This document shows, piece after piece, positions 28,455-37,966 of a stretch of 64,000 bases of DNA; the first letter of the stretch is position 1, and the number at the start of each line of letters is the position of its first letter. This DNA is from Bacillus cereus. Its GTDB lineage: Bacteria; Bacillota; Bacilli; Bacillales; Bacillaceae_G. The stretch spans positions 1,427,001-1,491,000 of the forward strand of contig NZ_CP089518.1 in assembly GCF_025917685.1 (NCBI RefSeq). The letters run 5' to 3'. Both the position numbers and the translations under genes were made by a program. The notes below the pieces were generated by a model. The model was not told the DNA's origin. It did not search any database and saw nothing but the letters and a program-made list of their open reading frames with translations.

Positions 28455-29063
28455 ATGAGACTGGAACGTTTAAATTACAATAAGATCAAAATTTTCCTAA
28501 CATTTGATGATTTATCAGAACGAGGATTAACGAAAGAAGATTTGTGGAGGAATGCACCGAAAGTACAGCAACTATTCCGTGATATGATGCAAGAAGCAAA
28601 TGAAGAATTAGGGTTTGAAGCGGATGGTCCGATTGCTGTGGAAGTATTTTCTCTACAAGCTCAAGGTATGGTTGTAATTGTGACAAAAGAAAATCAAGAA
28701 GTGGACACAGAAGATGAGTTCCGTGACGAGTTTATTGAAATGCAAGTGACTCTTGATGAAAGTGAACATATACTTTACGAGTTTGCTACATTAGATGATG
28801 TAATCAATTTGTCAAATCGCTTATATAACCTTGGTGTAACTGATGGGAAGTTGTATACATGGGATAATCGTTTTTATCTTTGGATAGAAGAAGAAGAGCA
28901 ATTTCAATTATTGAAGGCGGATTTTATAGCTATTTTAGCAGAATATGGTAATCCGTCAACGGCAACAATTTATCGCATAATGGAATATGGTAAAGAATTA
29001 ATGGATTCTCAAGCAATTGAACAAATATACAATTACTTTGTGAAAAAGCAAAACCTCAGCTAA
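28455..29063 (+). CDS. mecB: Adaptor protein MecB/YpbH (MecA paralogue)
   Basis: 202 residues with the MecA layout: an N-terminal substrate-binding domain (MRLERLNYNKIKIFLTFDDL), a charged linker (about 83-100) and a C-terminal ClpC-binding domain (about 105-200). MecA-type adaptors deliver proteins such as ComK to the ClpCP protease. The position between the ypb genes and gudB matches B. subtilis ypbH, the paralogue rather than MecA itself. AGGGAGGG precedes the ATG. Confidence 0.88.
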   Translation: MRLERLNYNKIKIFLTFDDLSERGLTKEDLWRNAPKVQQLFRDMMQEANEELGFEADGPIAVEVFSLQAQGMVVIVTKENQEVDTEDEFRDEFIEMQVTLDESEHILYEFATLDDVINLSNRLYNLGVTDGKLYTWDNRFYLWIEEEEQFQLLKADFIAILAEYGNPSTATIYRIMEYGKELMDSQAIEQIYNYFVKKQNLS

Positions 29064-29092
29064 TGTAACGTAGCTTGAGGTTTTATTTTTAT
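29049..29092 (+). terminator. mecB terminator
   Basis: AAAACCTCAGCTA pairs with TAGCTTGAGGTTTT with one bulged base, followed by a T-rich tail. The stem starts inside the last codons of mecB. Confidence 0.85.
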
Positions 29093-29419
29093 TCAGCTGA
29101 AGATTGGAAAATCTAAAATCTATAAAGCGAAGTTTAGGCAACAAGACTAGCCGACCTGTAGTTGAAAATTTGATCAGTATTTCTTGATGAAATACTGATT
29201 TTATTGAATGTGTTTTGGTGAAAATAAAAAATATTTAAATATTTAAGTATTTTACTTTTCTAAAAGCAATAAAAGGACTATAATAATAGTGAAAACGCTT
29301 GCAATACGAAATAGTTTGTATATATTTGTTAGCGTTTTCTATTGCATTCCAAATTTAACGGTGTATACTAGGCAATGAAGGTTTACTAAACAAGTGAAAT
29401 TACAGGGGGTTTACTTACT
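29093..29419 (+). promoter_or_regulatory. gudB upstream region: orphan hairpin, cre-like sites and promoter
   Basis: No ORF. A perfect 11-bp hairpin (29173-29183 with 29189-29199) followed by TTTATT looks like a terminator with no gene before it. TGAAAACGCTTGCA (29290-29303) matches the CcpA cre consensus at all but one position. A possible -35 TTGCAA (29300-29305) and -10 TATATT lie 16 bp apart. GAAAACGCT (29291-29299) is repeated inverted as AGCGTTTTC (29331-29339). CcpA repression of gudB is inferred. Confidence 0.55.
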
Positions 29420-30706
29420 ATGGTAGCCGAAAAGGGAACTCAAACGAAAACACAACAACAAGGGGAACAACATTTTGAATTGTTAAATTCAACACAAATT
29501 GTAATTAATGAAGCATTAGAAAAATTGGGTTATCCAAACGAAGTATATGAATTATTGAAAGAACCAATTCGTATGATGACAGTGAAAATTCCAGTTCGTA
29601 TGGATGACGGGACTGTTAAAATATTTACAGGATATCGTGCACAACATAATGATGCTGTTGGTCCAACGAAAGGTGGAATTCGCTTCCATCCAAACGTAAC
29701 AGAAAATGAAGTGAAAGCACTTTCTATCTGGATGAGTTTAAAATGTGGTATTGTTGATTTACCATACGGTGGAGGTAAAGGTGGAATCATTTGTGACCCG
29801 CGTGAGATGTCTTTCCGTGAATTAGAAAGATTAAGCCGCGGTTATGTACGAGCAATTAGCCAAATTGTTGGTCCGACAAAAGATATTCCGGCTCCAGATG
29901 TATTTACAAACTCACAAATTATGGCATGGATGATGGATGAGTATAGCCGTATCGATGAATTTAATTCACCAGGATTTATCACAGGTAAACCACTTGTATT
30001 AGGTGGATCACACGGACGTGAAACAGCGACTGCAAAAGGTGTAACAATTTGTATTCGTGAAGCTGCGAAAAAACGTGACATTGATATTAAAGGTGCACGC
30101 GTTGTTGTTCAAGGATTTGGTAACGCTGGTAGCTTCTTAGCTAAATTTATGCATGATGCAGGCGCGAAAGTAATTGCAATTTCAGATGCTTATGGCGCAT
30201 TACATGATCCAAATGGATTAGATATTGACTACTTACTAGATCGTCGCGATAGCTTCGGTACTGTAACAAAACTATTTAATAATACAATTTCAAACAAAGA
30301 ACTGTTAGAACTTGATTGCGACATTTTAGTTCCAGCTGCAATTGAGAACCAAATTACAGAAGAAAATGCTGATAAGATTAAAGCGAAAATTGTGGTTGAA
30401 GCTGCAAATGGCCCAACTACATTAGAAGCAACAAAAATCTTAACAGATCGTGGTATTTTACTTGTTCCAGACGTATTAGCAAGTGCTGGTGGCGTTACAG
30501 TATCTTACTTTGAGTGGGTACAAAATAACCAAGGTTACTACTGGACTGAGGAAGAAGTAGAACAACGTTTAGAAAAAGTAATGGTAAGATCATTCGATTC
30601 AATTTATGAAACATCACAAGTTCGTAAAGTAAACATGCGCTTAGCTGCATACATGGTTGGTGTTCGTAAAATGGCTGAGGCTAGTCGCTTCAGAGGTTGG
30701 GTATAA
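29420..30706 (+). CDS. gudB: NAD-specific glutamate dehydrogenase GudB
   Basis: 428 residues with the Glu/Leu dehydrogenase pattern: K84 in GPTKGG, K108 in LKCGIV, catalytic K120 in PYGGGKGG, and the NAD-binding GFGNAG. It oxidatively deaminates glutamate to 2-oxoglutarate and ammonia. The 168 strain of B. subtilis carries a cryptic gudB with a 9-bp duplication near codon 94; the equivalent stretch here (ENEVKALSIW) has no duplication, so the enzyme should be active. Position next to ypbH and ypdA supports gudB over rocG. Confidence 0.93.
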   Translation: MVAEKGTQTKTQQQGEQHFELLNSTQIVINEALEKLGYPNEVYELLKEPIRMMTVKIPVRMDDGTVKIFTGYRAQHNDAVGPTKGGIRFHPNVTENEVKALSIWMSLKCGIVDLPYGGGKGGIICDPREMSFRELERLSRGYVRAISQIVGPTKDIPAPDVFTNSQIMAWMMDEYSRIDEFNSPGFITGKPLVLGGSHGRETATAKGVTICIREAAKKRDIDIKGARVVVQGFGNAGSFLAKFMHDAGAKVIAISDAYGALHDPNGLDIDYLLDRRDSFGTVTKLFNNTISNKELLELDCDILVPAAIENQITEENADKIKAKIVVEAANGPTTLEATKILTDRGILLVPDVLASAGGVTVSYFEWVQNNQGYYWTEEEVEQRLEKVMVRSFDSIYETSQVRKVNMRLAAYMVGVRKMAEASRFRGWV

Positions 30707-30721
30707 TATATAATGTTTTGA

Positions 30722-30762
30722 GAAAACGTGATTTCCTTTCGAGGGGATCACGTTTTTTTGTT
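30722..30762 (+). terminator. gudB terminator
   Basis: AAAACGTGAT with inner TTCC pairs to GGGGATCACGTTTT, loop TTTCGA, then a T run. Confidence 0.9.
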
Positions 30763-30787
30763 GAAGTATTAAATTGAGGTGTTGTAT

Positions 30788-30997
30788 ATGGAAAATGAAA
30801 TGATGGAACGAGTAGAACAATTAGAAGAAAAGGTTAAGAGGTTAGAGGGAGAACTTGCAAGAACGATGGAAGCCAGAAAAACAAGTATCGTTCGGGTGTT
30901 CGGGGAAGGGTTACTGTTTTTAATATTTGGTTTGGTTGTAGTAGGGCCGATTATCGCCGTTGTAATCTCAATTCTTACTTGGTTTGCTGAAAAATAA
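30788..30997 (+). CDS. Small coiled-coil/membrane protein
   Basis: 69 residues: an N-terminal heptad-like acidic helix (about 3-30, MMERVEQLEEKVKRLEGEL) and one C-terminal membrane helix (about 40-65). ATG 30788 follows GAGGTG. No family is recognised. Such small tail-anchored proteins are common in the B. cereus group; function unknown. Confidence 0.7.
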   Translation: MENEMMERVEQLEEKVKRLEGELARTMEARKTSIVRVFGEGLLFLIFGLVVVGPIIAVVISILTWFAEK

Positions 30998-31010
30998 AAT
31001 AAAAACAAAA

Positions 31011-31046
31011 AGAACGCTTGTTCTACACGAACAAACGTGCTATACT
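31011..31046 (+). promoter_or_regulatory. Putative SOS (LexA) promoter with two tandem boxes
   Basis: A sigma-A-like pair, TTGTTC (31018-31023), 17-bp spacer and TATACT (31041-31046), is covered by AGAACGCTTGTTCT (31011-31024) and CGAACAAACGTGCT (31028-31041). Both resemble the Gram-positive LexA consensus CGAAC-N4-GTTCG: the first has a perfect GAAC-N4-GTTC core, the second a perfect left half with one core mismatch on the right. The 17-bp start-to-start spacing is less than two helical turns. Confidence 0.55.
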
Positions 31047-31089
31047 CTCCTTAGATAAACAAAACGGAAATGATTTTAAGGAGAGATAA

Positions 31090-31326
31090 ATGATGAAAAT
31101 GACAGTAGACCAAAGATTTATGATGCCAGCGGATGTTGTAGAACGAGTGGAAGTATTACGAAACAAGCAAAGTAAGCGTGGCACATTATTACAATCAGTA
31201 AATAAATTTTTCGGTTTAGATACGAAAGAAGATTGTGTTTGGTTTTACGGTTTTTATGGAGTGGCTGTAAGTATTTTATTATTTATGGTATTCACATCAA
31301 ATATTTTCGATTTTATCTTCGCATAA
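31090..31326 (+). CDS. Small membrane protein, possibly SOS-regulated
   Basis: 78 residues: a basic, soluble N-terminal half (about 1-50, with RVEVLRNKQSKRGTLLQSV) and one C-terminal membrane helix (about 52-74). AAGGAGAG precedes ATG 31090; ATG 31093 is an alternative start. The promoter just upstream carries two LexA-like boxes. Small SOS-induced membrane proteins in other bacteria (YneA, SulA-like division inhibitors, TisB-type toxins) delay division or depolarise membranes; this one has no sequence match that I know to any of them. Function is inference only. Confidence 0.7.
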   Translation: MMKMTVDQRFMMPADVVERVEVLRNKQSKRGTLLQSVNKFFGLDTKEDCVWFYGFYGVAVSILLFMVFTSNIFDFIFA

Positions 31327-31403
31327 GAAATATGCTATAAGGACATTGCTACCGAATACATATAAGGAAGTAAGGTAATCTTCTAAAGCGGGAGTTGGTA
31401 GTA

Positions 31404-31934
31404 ATGGCGATGTTTCCTATAGAGCGTAACTATATTGGATATGGAAGTTCACGACCGGGAATTCCTCTTTCTAAAGTAAGGTTTATTGTAAGTCATGATA
31501 CGGGGAATCCTGGTAGCAATGCGATAGGGAATCGAGATTACTTTAATGAAATACAACCGAAAGCTTCGGCGCATACATTTATAGATGACAAAACAATATT
31601 GGAAATTGTCCCTATAAATGAGGTTGCATATCATGTTCGATATGGTGTGCCGACGGATAATGATCTATATGGTTATGATGCGAATAAGGCTGCCATTGGT
31701 GTGGAACTTTGCTATGGCGGTGATGTTAACTTTTGGGAAGCATATACTCGTTTTACATGGTATCATGCTTATTTATGTCAAAACTTTGGCTTGAATCCGA
31801 AAAAAGATATCGTATCACATAAAACACTTGATCCAGCTAGAAAGATTGATCCTGAAAATGTATTAGGGAAACAAGGTATTAAATTTCAGCAGTTTTTAGC
31901 AGATGTCTATCGGATGTACGTTTCGTTTAGATGA
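31404..31934 (+). CDS. N-acetylmuramoyl-L-alanine amidase (Amidase_2 family)
   Basis: 176 residues forming a bare catalytic domain: zinc-site histidine in VSHDTGNPG, AHTFIDDKT, the H of SHKTLDPARKIDP and a following Asp. It lacks a signal peptide and a wall-binding domain, so it would act after lysis, in the forespore, or with a holin-like partner. This resembles prophage-type and CwlA/XlyA amidases. ATG 31404 follows GGGAG. It lies 77 bp after the small membrane gene with no clear terminator between, so co-transcription is possible. Confidence 0.85.
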   Translation: MAMFPIERNYIGYGSSRPGIPLSKVRFIVSHDTGNPGSNAIGNRDYFNEIQPKASAHTFIDDKTILEIVPINEVAYHVRYGVPTDNDLYGYDANKAAIGVELCYGGDVNFWEAYTRFTWYHAYLCQNFGLNPKKDIVSHKTLDPARKIDPENVLGKQGIKFQQFLADVYRMYVSFR

Positions 31935-31961
31935 CAAACATAAGAAAAATGAATACAATAA

Positions 31962-31996
31962 AGATAGGTGCCTACTGCTGTAAGTAGGTTTTTTCT
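31962..31996 (+). terminator. Probable terminator after the amidase gene
   Basis: CCTACT and AGTAGG around a short loop followed by TTTTTTC. The stem is only six base pairs. Confidence 0.6.
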
Positions 31997-32043
31997 TGTT
32001 TTTATAAATAGTGCAGAGGTAGAAGACTAGGAGTGAACCGAGT

Positions 32044-33024
32044 ATGCAGAAAGAAACAGCTATCATAATTGGAGGCGGTCCGTGCGGATTAGCGGCAGCA
32101 ATTTCGTTGCAAAAGGTAGGGATTAATCCGTTAGTAATTGAAAAAGGAAACATTGTAAATGCCATTTATAATTATCCAACTCATCAAACATTTTTTTCCT
32201 CTAGTGAAAAATTAGAAATTGGTGAAGTAGCTTTTATTACCGAAAACCGTAAGCCGGTTCGAAATCAAGCACTTGCGTATTATCGCGAAGTAGTAAAGCG
32301 TAAATCTGTACGCGTAAATGCTTTCGAACGAGTGGAGAAAGTTCAAAAAGATGGAGAAGTTTTTAAGGTTGAGACGACAAAACGTGATGGAAATAAAGAA
32401 ATATATATAGCGAAATATATTGTTGTAGCAACTGGATATTATGACAATCCAAATTATATGAATGTTCCAGGTGAGGAACTGAAGAAAGTAGCTCACTATT
32501 TTAAAGAAGGACATCCTTATTTTGATCGAGATGTGGTAGTTATAGGTGGGAAAAACTCAAGTATAGATGCTGCGTTGGAATTAGTTAAATCAGGTGCGCG
32601 TGTAACGGTACTGTATCGTGGAAGTGAGTACTCGCCGAGCATTAAGCCGTGGATTTTGCCGGAATTTGAGGCATTAGTACGAAACGGCACAATTCAAATG
32701 CATTTCGGGGCTCATGTGAAAGAAATCACTGAACATACATTAACATATACGGTTGATGGTGAAGCACGTACAATCAAAAATGATTTTGTATTTGCGATGA
32801 CTGGCTACCATCCTGATCATAGCTTCTTAACGAAGATGGGTGTTCGGATTGATGAAGAAACAGGACGTCCGATTTATACAGAGGATAAAATGGAAACGAA
32901 CGCTGAAAATATTTTTATTGCAGGTGTAATTGCTGCTGGGAATAATGCAAATGAAATATTTATCGAGAACGGTAGATTTCATGGGGATGCAATTGCGCAA
33001 ACCGTTGCATCAAGAGAACAATAA
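32044..33024 (+). CDS. ypdA: Bacillithiol disulfide reductase Bdr (YpdA)
   Basis: 326 residues, FAD/NADPH-dependent with Rossmann motifs GGGPCGLAAA (9-18) and VVIGGKNSSIDAAL (about 168-181), and a terminal FAD motif IFIAGVIAAG. Unlike thioredoxin reductase it has no CXXC; the cysteine at position 13 in GGGPCG is the conserved one of YpdA. It reduces bacillithiol disulfide to keep the thiol pool reduced. Placement after gudB matches B. subtilis ypdA. AGGAGTG precedes the ATG. Confidence 0.92.
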   Translation: MQKETAIIIGGGPCGLAAAISLQKVGINPLVIEKGNIVNAIYNYPTHQTFFSSSEKLEIGEVAFITENRKPVRNQALAYYREVVKRKSVRVNAFERVEKVQKDGEVFKVETTKRDGNKEIYIAKYIVVATGYYDNPNYMNVPGEELKKVAHYFKEGHPYFDRDVVVIGGKNSSIDAALELVKSGARVTVLYRGSEYSPSIKPWILPEFEALVRNGTIQMHFGAHVKEITEHTLTYTVDGEARTIKNDFVFAMTGYHPDHSFLTKMGVRIDEETGRPIYTEDKMETNAENIFIAGVIAAGNNANEIFIENGRFHGDAIAQTVASREQ

Positions 33025-33058
33025 AAAGAAGCTGTCGAAATTCGACAGCTTCTTTTTT
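33024..33058. terminator. Bidirectional terminator between ypdA and ansA
   Basis: Perfect 16-bp arms (33024-33039 and 33041-33056) around a single A, with A-rich and T-rich flanks. It ends both convergent genes; the ypdA stop codon lies at its edge. Confidence 0.93.
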
Positions 33059-34031
33059 AATTGTGCATAAACATGTTTTGGATTGTTTTATGAGAGTTTG
33101 TATTCTCTAGTGCGACTAGTAATTTAATTCGCGCTTTTTGAGCATTTAAACCGTATGTGAAAACAATACCCATATCTTTTAATTGTTTGCCGCCACCTTC
33201 ATATGAATATACGTCTTGAACGATACCATTGAAGCAACGTGAAACTAATACGACAGGAATGCCTTTGTTTATTAATCGTTCTAGACTAGGAAGTGTTCTT
33301 GGAGGTAAATTACCTTGTCCAAGTGCTTCAATAACAATTCCATCTACTGGAAGGTTTTCAATTGCTGCTAACAATGTATCATCCATGCCAGCATATGCTT
33401 TTAGAACAACTACGTTTTTAGAGACTTTACTTACTGAGTATGTTTCGTGATGTACTAAAGCGTGATGGAATACAACACCGCGTTTTGTTACCATGCCAAT
33501 TGGTCCGTATTGTGGGCTTTGGAATGTCGCGACATTACTTGTATGTGTTTTCGTTACATTTGTAGCACAGTGAATTTCGTCGTTTAATACGACTAAAACA
33601 CCTTTTTCCGCAGCTTCATTACAACTAGCAACTTTTACAGCCGATAAGAAGTTATATAGGCCATCAGCACCTAATTCATTACTAGAACGCATTGCGCCTG
33701 TTACAATGATAGGAATAGTTGCTTGTACTGTTAAATCTAAGAAATAAGCTGTTTCTTCTAATGTATCCGTACCATGTGTAATTACTACGCCATGAATGTT
33801 GTCTTGTTTTACTCTTTCATCAATGATGACTTGTAATTGTAACATTTCGCTCGGTGTCATATGAGGAGATGGTAGATGGAACACATCTTCAACAATTAAA
33901 TCAACATCGCCTTCTAAATCAGGAATGAATTTTAAAAGAGGATTTTTTTCACCTGGTTGTACGACCCCAGTTTCTTTATCTTCCTCCATTGCAATTGTTC
34001 CACCTGTGTGTAAAACTAGGATTCTTTTCAA
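33057..34031 (-). CDS. ansA: L-asparaginase, type I (AnsA-like)
   Basis: 324 residues with both asparaginase signatures: TGGTIAM (residues 9-15, nucleophile T12) and THGTDTLEETA (about residues 85-95). There is no signal peptide, as expected of the cytoplasmic type I enzyme, which hydrolyses asparagine to aspartate and ammonia. TTG 34031 is the start: AAAGGGG precedes it and the protein then begins MKRILVLHTGG. In B. subtilis ansA lies with ansB; here it is alone, in the place of ypfA. Confidence 0.93.
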   Translation of the reverse strand: MKRILVLHTGGTIAMEEDKETGVVQPGEKNPLLKFIPDLEGDVDLIVEDVFHLPSPHMTPSEMLQLQVIIDERVKQDNIHGVVITHGTDTLEETAYFLDLTVQATIPIIVTGAMRSSNELGADGLYNFLSAVKVASCNEAAEKGVLVVLNDEIHCATNVTKTHTSNVATFQSPQYGPIGMVTKRGVVFHHALVHHETYSVSKVSKNVVVLKAYAGMDDTLLAAIENLPVDGIVIEALGQGNLPPRTLPSLERLINKGIPVVLVSRCFNGIVQDVYSYEGGGKQLKDMGIVFTYGLNAQKARIKLLVALENTNSHKTIQNMFMHN

Positions 34032-34242
34032 TGCTATACCCCTTTCAAGTTGAAAAATACATTTAGAACATAACATGTTTTGAGTAAATTCGACAATGAA
34101 AATGTATAAAAGTACGCTTAGAAAATGACAATAAACTTAATTGTCTTATGTGCGTTGTACAAAGTGGCTATTAGGTAGAGTTTTATTTAAATAAATTTTA
34201 GAAACTTGATGCATAAATATAGAGAGGAAAGGAGCGAGTTTT

Positions 34243-34416
34243 TTGAAAAAAGTGGAGAAAATTATTATTCGCATATTGTTGATTCAATTTATTTGTCTTT
34301 CTATTGTACAGTTGCTCTTTATACATAAATCTTCTGTAAAATATTTATCAAAAATTGTTTATTATGAAGGTGTCATCACGAAAAATAAAGCGGAAATCTT
34401 ACAGGTGAATAAGTAG
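34243..34416 (+). CDS. ypfB: YpfB family small membrane protein
   Basis: 57 residues starting at TTG 34243, read directly from the sequence: MKKVEKIIIRILLIQFICLS at the N-terminus. It has one membrane helix (about 7-28) and a short charged tail ending LQVNK. AAAGGAGCGAG gives a good ribosome site. Size, topology and position just upstream of cmk match B. subtilis YpfB (DUF5359). Function unknown. Confidence 0.72.
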   Translation: MKKVEKIIIRILLIQFICLSIVQLLFIHKSSVKYLSKIVYYEGVITKNKAEILQVNK

Positions 34417-34486
34417 TTTTCATTTTCTTCTAAGATGGATTATGCTACAATAATTGAGGATTTAATGACGTGAAGCAAATGGGAAG

Positions 34487-34525
34487 AAGCAGGGGGAGAA
34501 TACCTGCTTTTCGTTTTGTTTTATA
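34487..34525 (+). terminator. Leader hairpin before cmk
   Basis: AAGCAGG (34487-34493) pairs with CCTGCTT (34503-34509), followed by T-rich sequence. A TACAAT (34445-34450) upstream could be the -10 of a promoter whose transcript would meet this hairpin before cmk, so attenuation is possible; alternatively it ends the ypfB transcript. Confidence 0.5.
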
Positions 34526-34546
34526 AGTGAAAAATGAGGTGTTACA

Positions 34547-35224
34547 ATGGATAAACGAATTTCGATTGCTATAGATGGTCCAGCAGCTGCTGGGAAAAGT
34601 ACAGTTGCAAAAGTTGTTGCAAAAAAACTTTCATATGTTTACATTGATACAGGCGCAATGTACCGTGCTATTACATATGCAGCCCTTGAACAAAAAGTGG
34701 ATATTGAAAATGAAGAAAAGTTAATGGAAGTTGTAAAAAATGTGAATATTGAATTTCAACAAGGGGAAAATACACAACTTGTATTTTTAAATGGACAAGA
34801 TGTTTCTGAAGTGATTCGTACGCCTGATGTGACGAATCGCGTATCTATTGTAGCGAAGCATCGTCTTGTTCGTGAAGAAATGGTACGTCGTCAACAAGAA
34901 TTAGCTGAAAAGGGCGGCGTAGTAATGGATGGTCGCGATATTGGTACACATGTACTACCAGATGCTGAAGTGAAAATCTTTATGCTTGCTTCCGTAGAAG
35001 AAAGAGCAGAAAGAAGACATTTAGAAAATATGAATAAAGGTTTCGATTCTAATTTAGAGCAGTTAAAAGAAGAAATTGCTAGGCGTGATAAATTAGATTC
35101 AGAACGTGAAGTTTCTCCTTTGAAAAAAGCTGATGATGCATTGGAATTAGATACAACTTCTTTATCAATTGAAGAAGTTGTCCAAAAAATTATGGGTATT
35201 GTTGCAGGAGTATTTGCGAAATAA
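34547..35224 (+). CDS. cmk: Cytidylate kinase
   Basis: 225 residues with P-loop GPAAAGKST (11-19), the nucleotide-binding [18 protein letters not shown] (about 124-133) and an arginine-rich lid ([10 protein letters not shown]). It phosphorylates CMP and dCMP with ATP. Together with ypfD it follows the B. subtilis order ypfB-cmk-ypfD. GAGGTG precedes the ATG. Confidence 0.96.
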   Translation: MDKRISIAIDGPAAAGKSTVAKVVAKKLSYVYIDTGAMYRAITYAALEQKVDIENEEKLMEVVKNVNIEFQQGENTQLVFLNGQDVSEVIRTPDVTNRVSIVAKHRLVREEMVRRQQELAEKGGVVMDGRDIGTHVLPDAEVKIFMLASVEERAERRHLENMNKGFDSNLEQLKEEIARRDKLDSEREVSPLKKADDALELDTTSLSIEEVVQKIMGIVAGVFAK

Positions 35225-35258
35225 AGAAAGAGGATTATCCTCTTTCTTTATTTTTTTT
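35220..35258 (+). terminator. cmk terminator
   Basis: Perfect 15-bp arms (35220-35234 and 35238-35252) with a 3-base loop and a T run. Confidence 0.92.
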
Positions 35259-35554
35259 GAAATGTAAAGGATACGTGAATTATAAGTCTCTTTTCTTGAC
35301 AAATGGGCTAATTTGTAAGAAGTTAGTTACAGAGGAAAAAAACTGTCAGAATATATTCGCTATTATATTTCAAATCATACTTTCATCAAGATGATTTTGC
35401 TGTATACTATTTATATAGGTTTAATATAGTTTCTTGTGAACTGTATTGAAACAGAATATGTGATGATAAATTCTTAAACATGCAAATGAAAACATTTGTT
35501 TTCATTTCGTATATACATAAAAATGCTTTGTCAATTCTGTAGGGAGGTATTTCC
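35259..35554 (+). promoter_or_regulatory. ypfD upstream region
   Basis: About 300 bp without an ORF. A perfect inverted repeat AAATGAAAAC-ATTT-GTTTTCATTT (35484-35507) lies 48 bp before the ypfD start and could be an operator or an mRNA leader hairpin. A/T-rich sequence around 35400-35425 (ATACTATTTATATAGG) may hold a promoter, but I cannot fix it. Confidence 0.45.
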
Positions 35555-36703
35555 ATGGTAGAGAAAATGAATGAAGAAGTTATGAATTCAAAAGAATTAC
35601 AAGTTGGTGACGTTGTTACAGGTTCTGTAACGAAAGTTGAAGAGAAACAAGTGCTTGTAAATGTTGGATACAAAACAGATGGCGTAATTCCGATTAGTGA
35701 ATTAGCTAACGTTCATATTGAAAAAGCAAGCGATGTTGTAGAATTAGATCAAACACTTGAATTGAAAATTATTAAATTAGAAGATGATGATCTTGTTTTA
35801 TCTAAAAGAGCTGTTGACGCAGAAAAAGCGTGGGTAGAATTACAAGAGAAATTTAATTCTGGTTATGTATTTGATGTTACTGTAAAAGATATCGTGAATG
35901 GTGGATTAGTTGTGGACCTTGGTGTTCGTGGTTTTATCCCAGCTTCACTTGTAGAAGTACATTATGTAGAAGACTTTGCTGACTATAAAGGGAAAACATT
36001 AGCGGTGAAAATTGTTGAATTAGACCGTGAAAAAAATCGTGTAATCCTTTCGCATAAAGCGGTAGTAGAACTAGAACTAGATTCTAAGAAAAAAGAAGCC
36101 ATCTCTTCGTTAAAAGAAGGAGATGTTGTTGAAGGGACAGTACAACGATTGACGGATTTTGGTGCTTTCGTTAACGTTGGTGGTGTGGATGGTTTAGTTC
36201 ACATTTCACAAATTTCACATGAACGTGTAGAACAACCTTCTGAGGTATTAGAGCAAGGTCAAAAGGTGAAAGTAAAGGTGCTATCTGTTGATGCCGATAC
36301 ACAACGTATTTCTTTATCAATTAAAGCAGCTCAGCCAGGACCTTGGGAAAATGTTGCTGGCGAAATAAAAGCTGGAGATATTCGTGAGGGAGTAGTAAAA
36401 CGCCTTGTTACATTCGGTGCGTTTGTTGAAATTTTACCTGGTGTTGAAGGGCTTGTACATGTATCTCAAATTGCAAATCGTCACGTGAAAAATCCAAATG
36501 AAGTATTAGAAATGGGACAAGAAGTAAAAGTAAAAGTGCTTGAAGTTCATGTAGCAGAAAAACGTATTTCTTTAAGCATAAAAGAAACGCTTGAAGAAAA
36601 TAATGTAACAGAAGATTATAGCCAATATGAGCCAAATGCTGATTCTGCTACTTTCCAGTTAAGTGATATTATTGGTGAACAACTGAAAAAATTAAAGAAA
36701 TAA
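35555..36703 (+). CDS. ypfD: Ribosomal protein S1-like RNA-binding protein YpfD
   Basis: 382 residues with four S1 RNA-binding domains (about 16-85, 100-170, 190-260 and 277-347). The third and fourth carry the canonical [13 protein letters not shown] and GLVHISQI patterns. The tail is acidic and short. It is the Bacillota S1 homologue, shorter than the six-domain E. coli S1; in B. subtilis it is dispensable and not a firm ribosomal component. GGGAGG precedes the ATG. Confidence 0.93.
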   Translation: MVEKMNEEVMNSKELQVGDVVTGSVTKVEEKQVLVNVGYKTDGVIPISELANVHIEKASDVVELDQTLELKIIKLEDDDLVLSKRAVDAEKAWVELQEKFNSGYVFDVTVKDIVNGGLVVDLGVRGFIPASLVEVHYVEDFADYKGKTLAVKIVELDREKNRVILSHKAVVELELDSKKKEAISSLKEGDVVEGTVQRLTDFGAFVNVGGVDGLVHISQISHERVEQPSEVLEQGQKVKVKVLSVDADTQRISLSIKAAQPGPWENVAGEIKAGDIREGVVKRLVTFGAFVEILPGVEGLVHVSQIANRHVKNPNEVLEMGQEVKVKVLEVHVAEKRISLSIKETLEENNVTEDYSQYEPNADSATFQLSDIIGEQLKKLKK

Positions 36704-37765
<1,062 letters not shown>

Positions 37766-37766
37766 A

Positions 37767-37796
37767 AAAATCAACCGTGTGGTTGGTTTTTTTTAT
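37767..37796 (+). terminator. fni terminator
   Basis: AAAATCAACC and GGTTGGTTTT with loop GTGT and one G-U pair, then eight Ts. Confidence 0.85.
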
Positions 37797-37922
37797 AAAA
37801 CGATGAAGTGATACATCGCCCTATATAATTATAATGATAAAAAAGAGAATATATTGTGATTGAGATATTAATACGAAAACAAAAGAATTATATCATGAAT
37901 GGAATTTATTAAAATAATTACG

Positions 37923-37966
37923 AAAAAAGACGGTTTCATACAATGCTGAAACCGTCTTTTTTATTT
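37923..37966. terminator. Bidirectional terminator next to ypzI
   Basis: Perfect 16-bp arms (37923-37938, 37947-37962), A run on one side and T run on the other. It serves ypzI on the minus strand. Confidence 0.92.

Noticed and set aside
29842..30081. Minus-strand ORF within gudB
   Set aside because: Complement of a well-conserved coding region with no independent start signal; codon pattern is that of a shadow frame.
34126..34145. GACAAT/ATTGTC inverted repeat between ansA and ypfB as an operator
   Set aside because: Six-base A/T-rich arms are expected by chance in such sequence, and no promoter is clearly associated.
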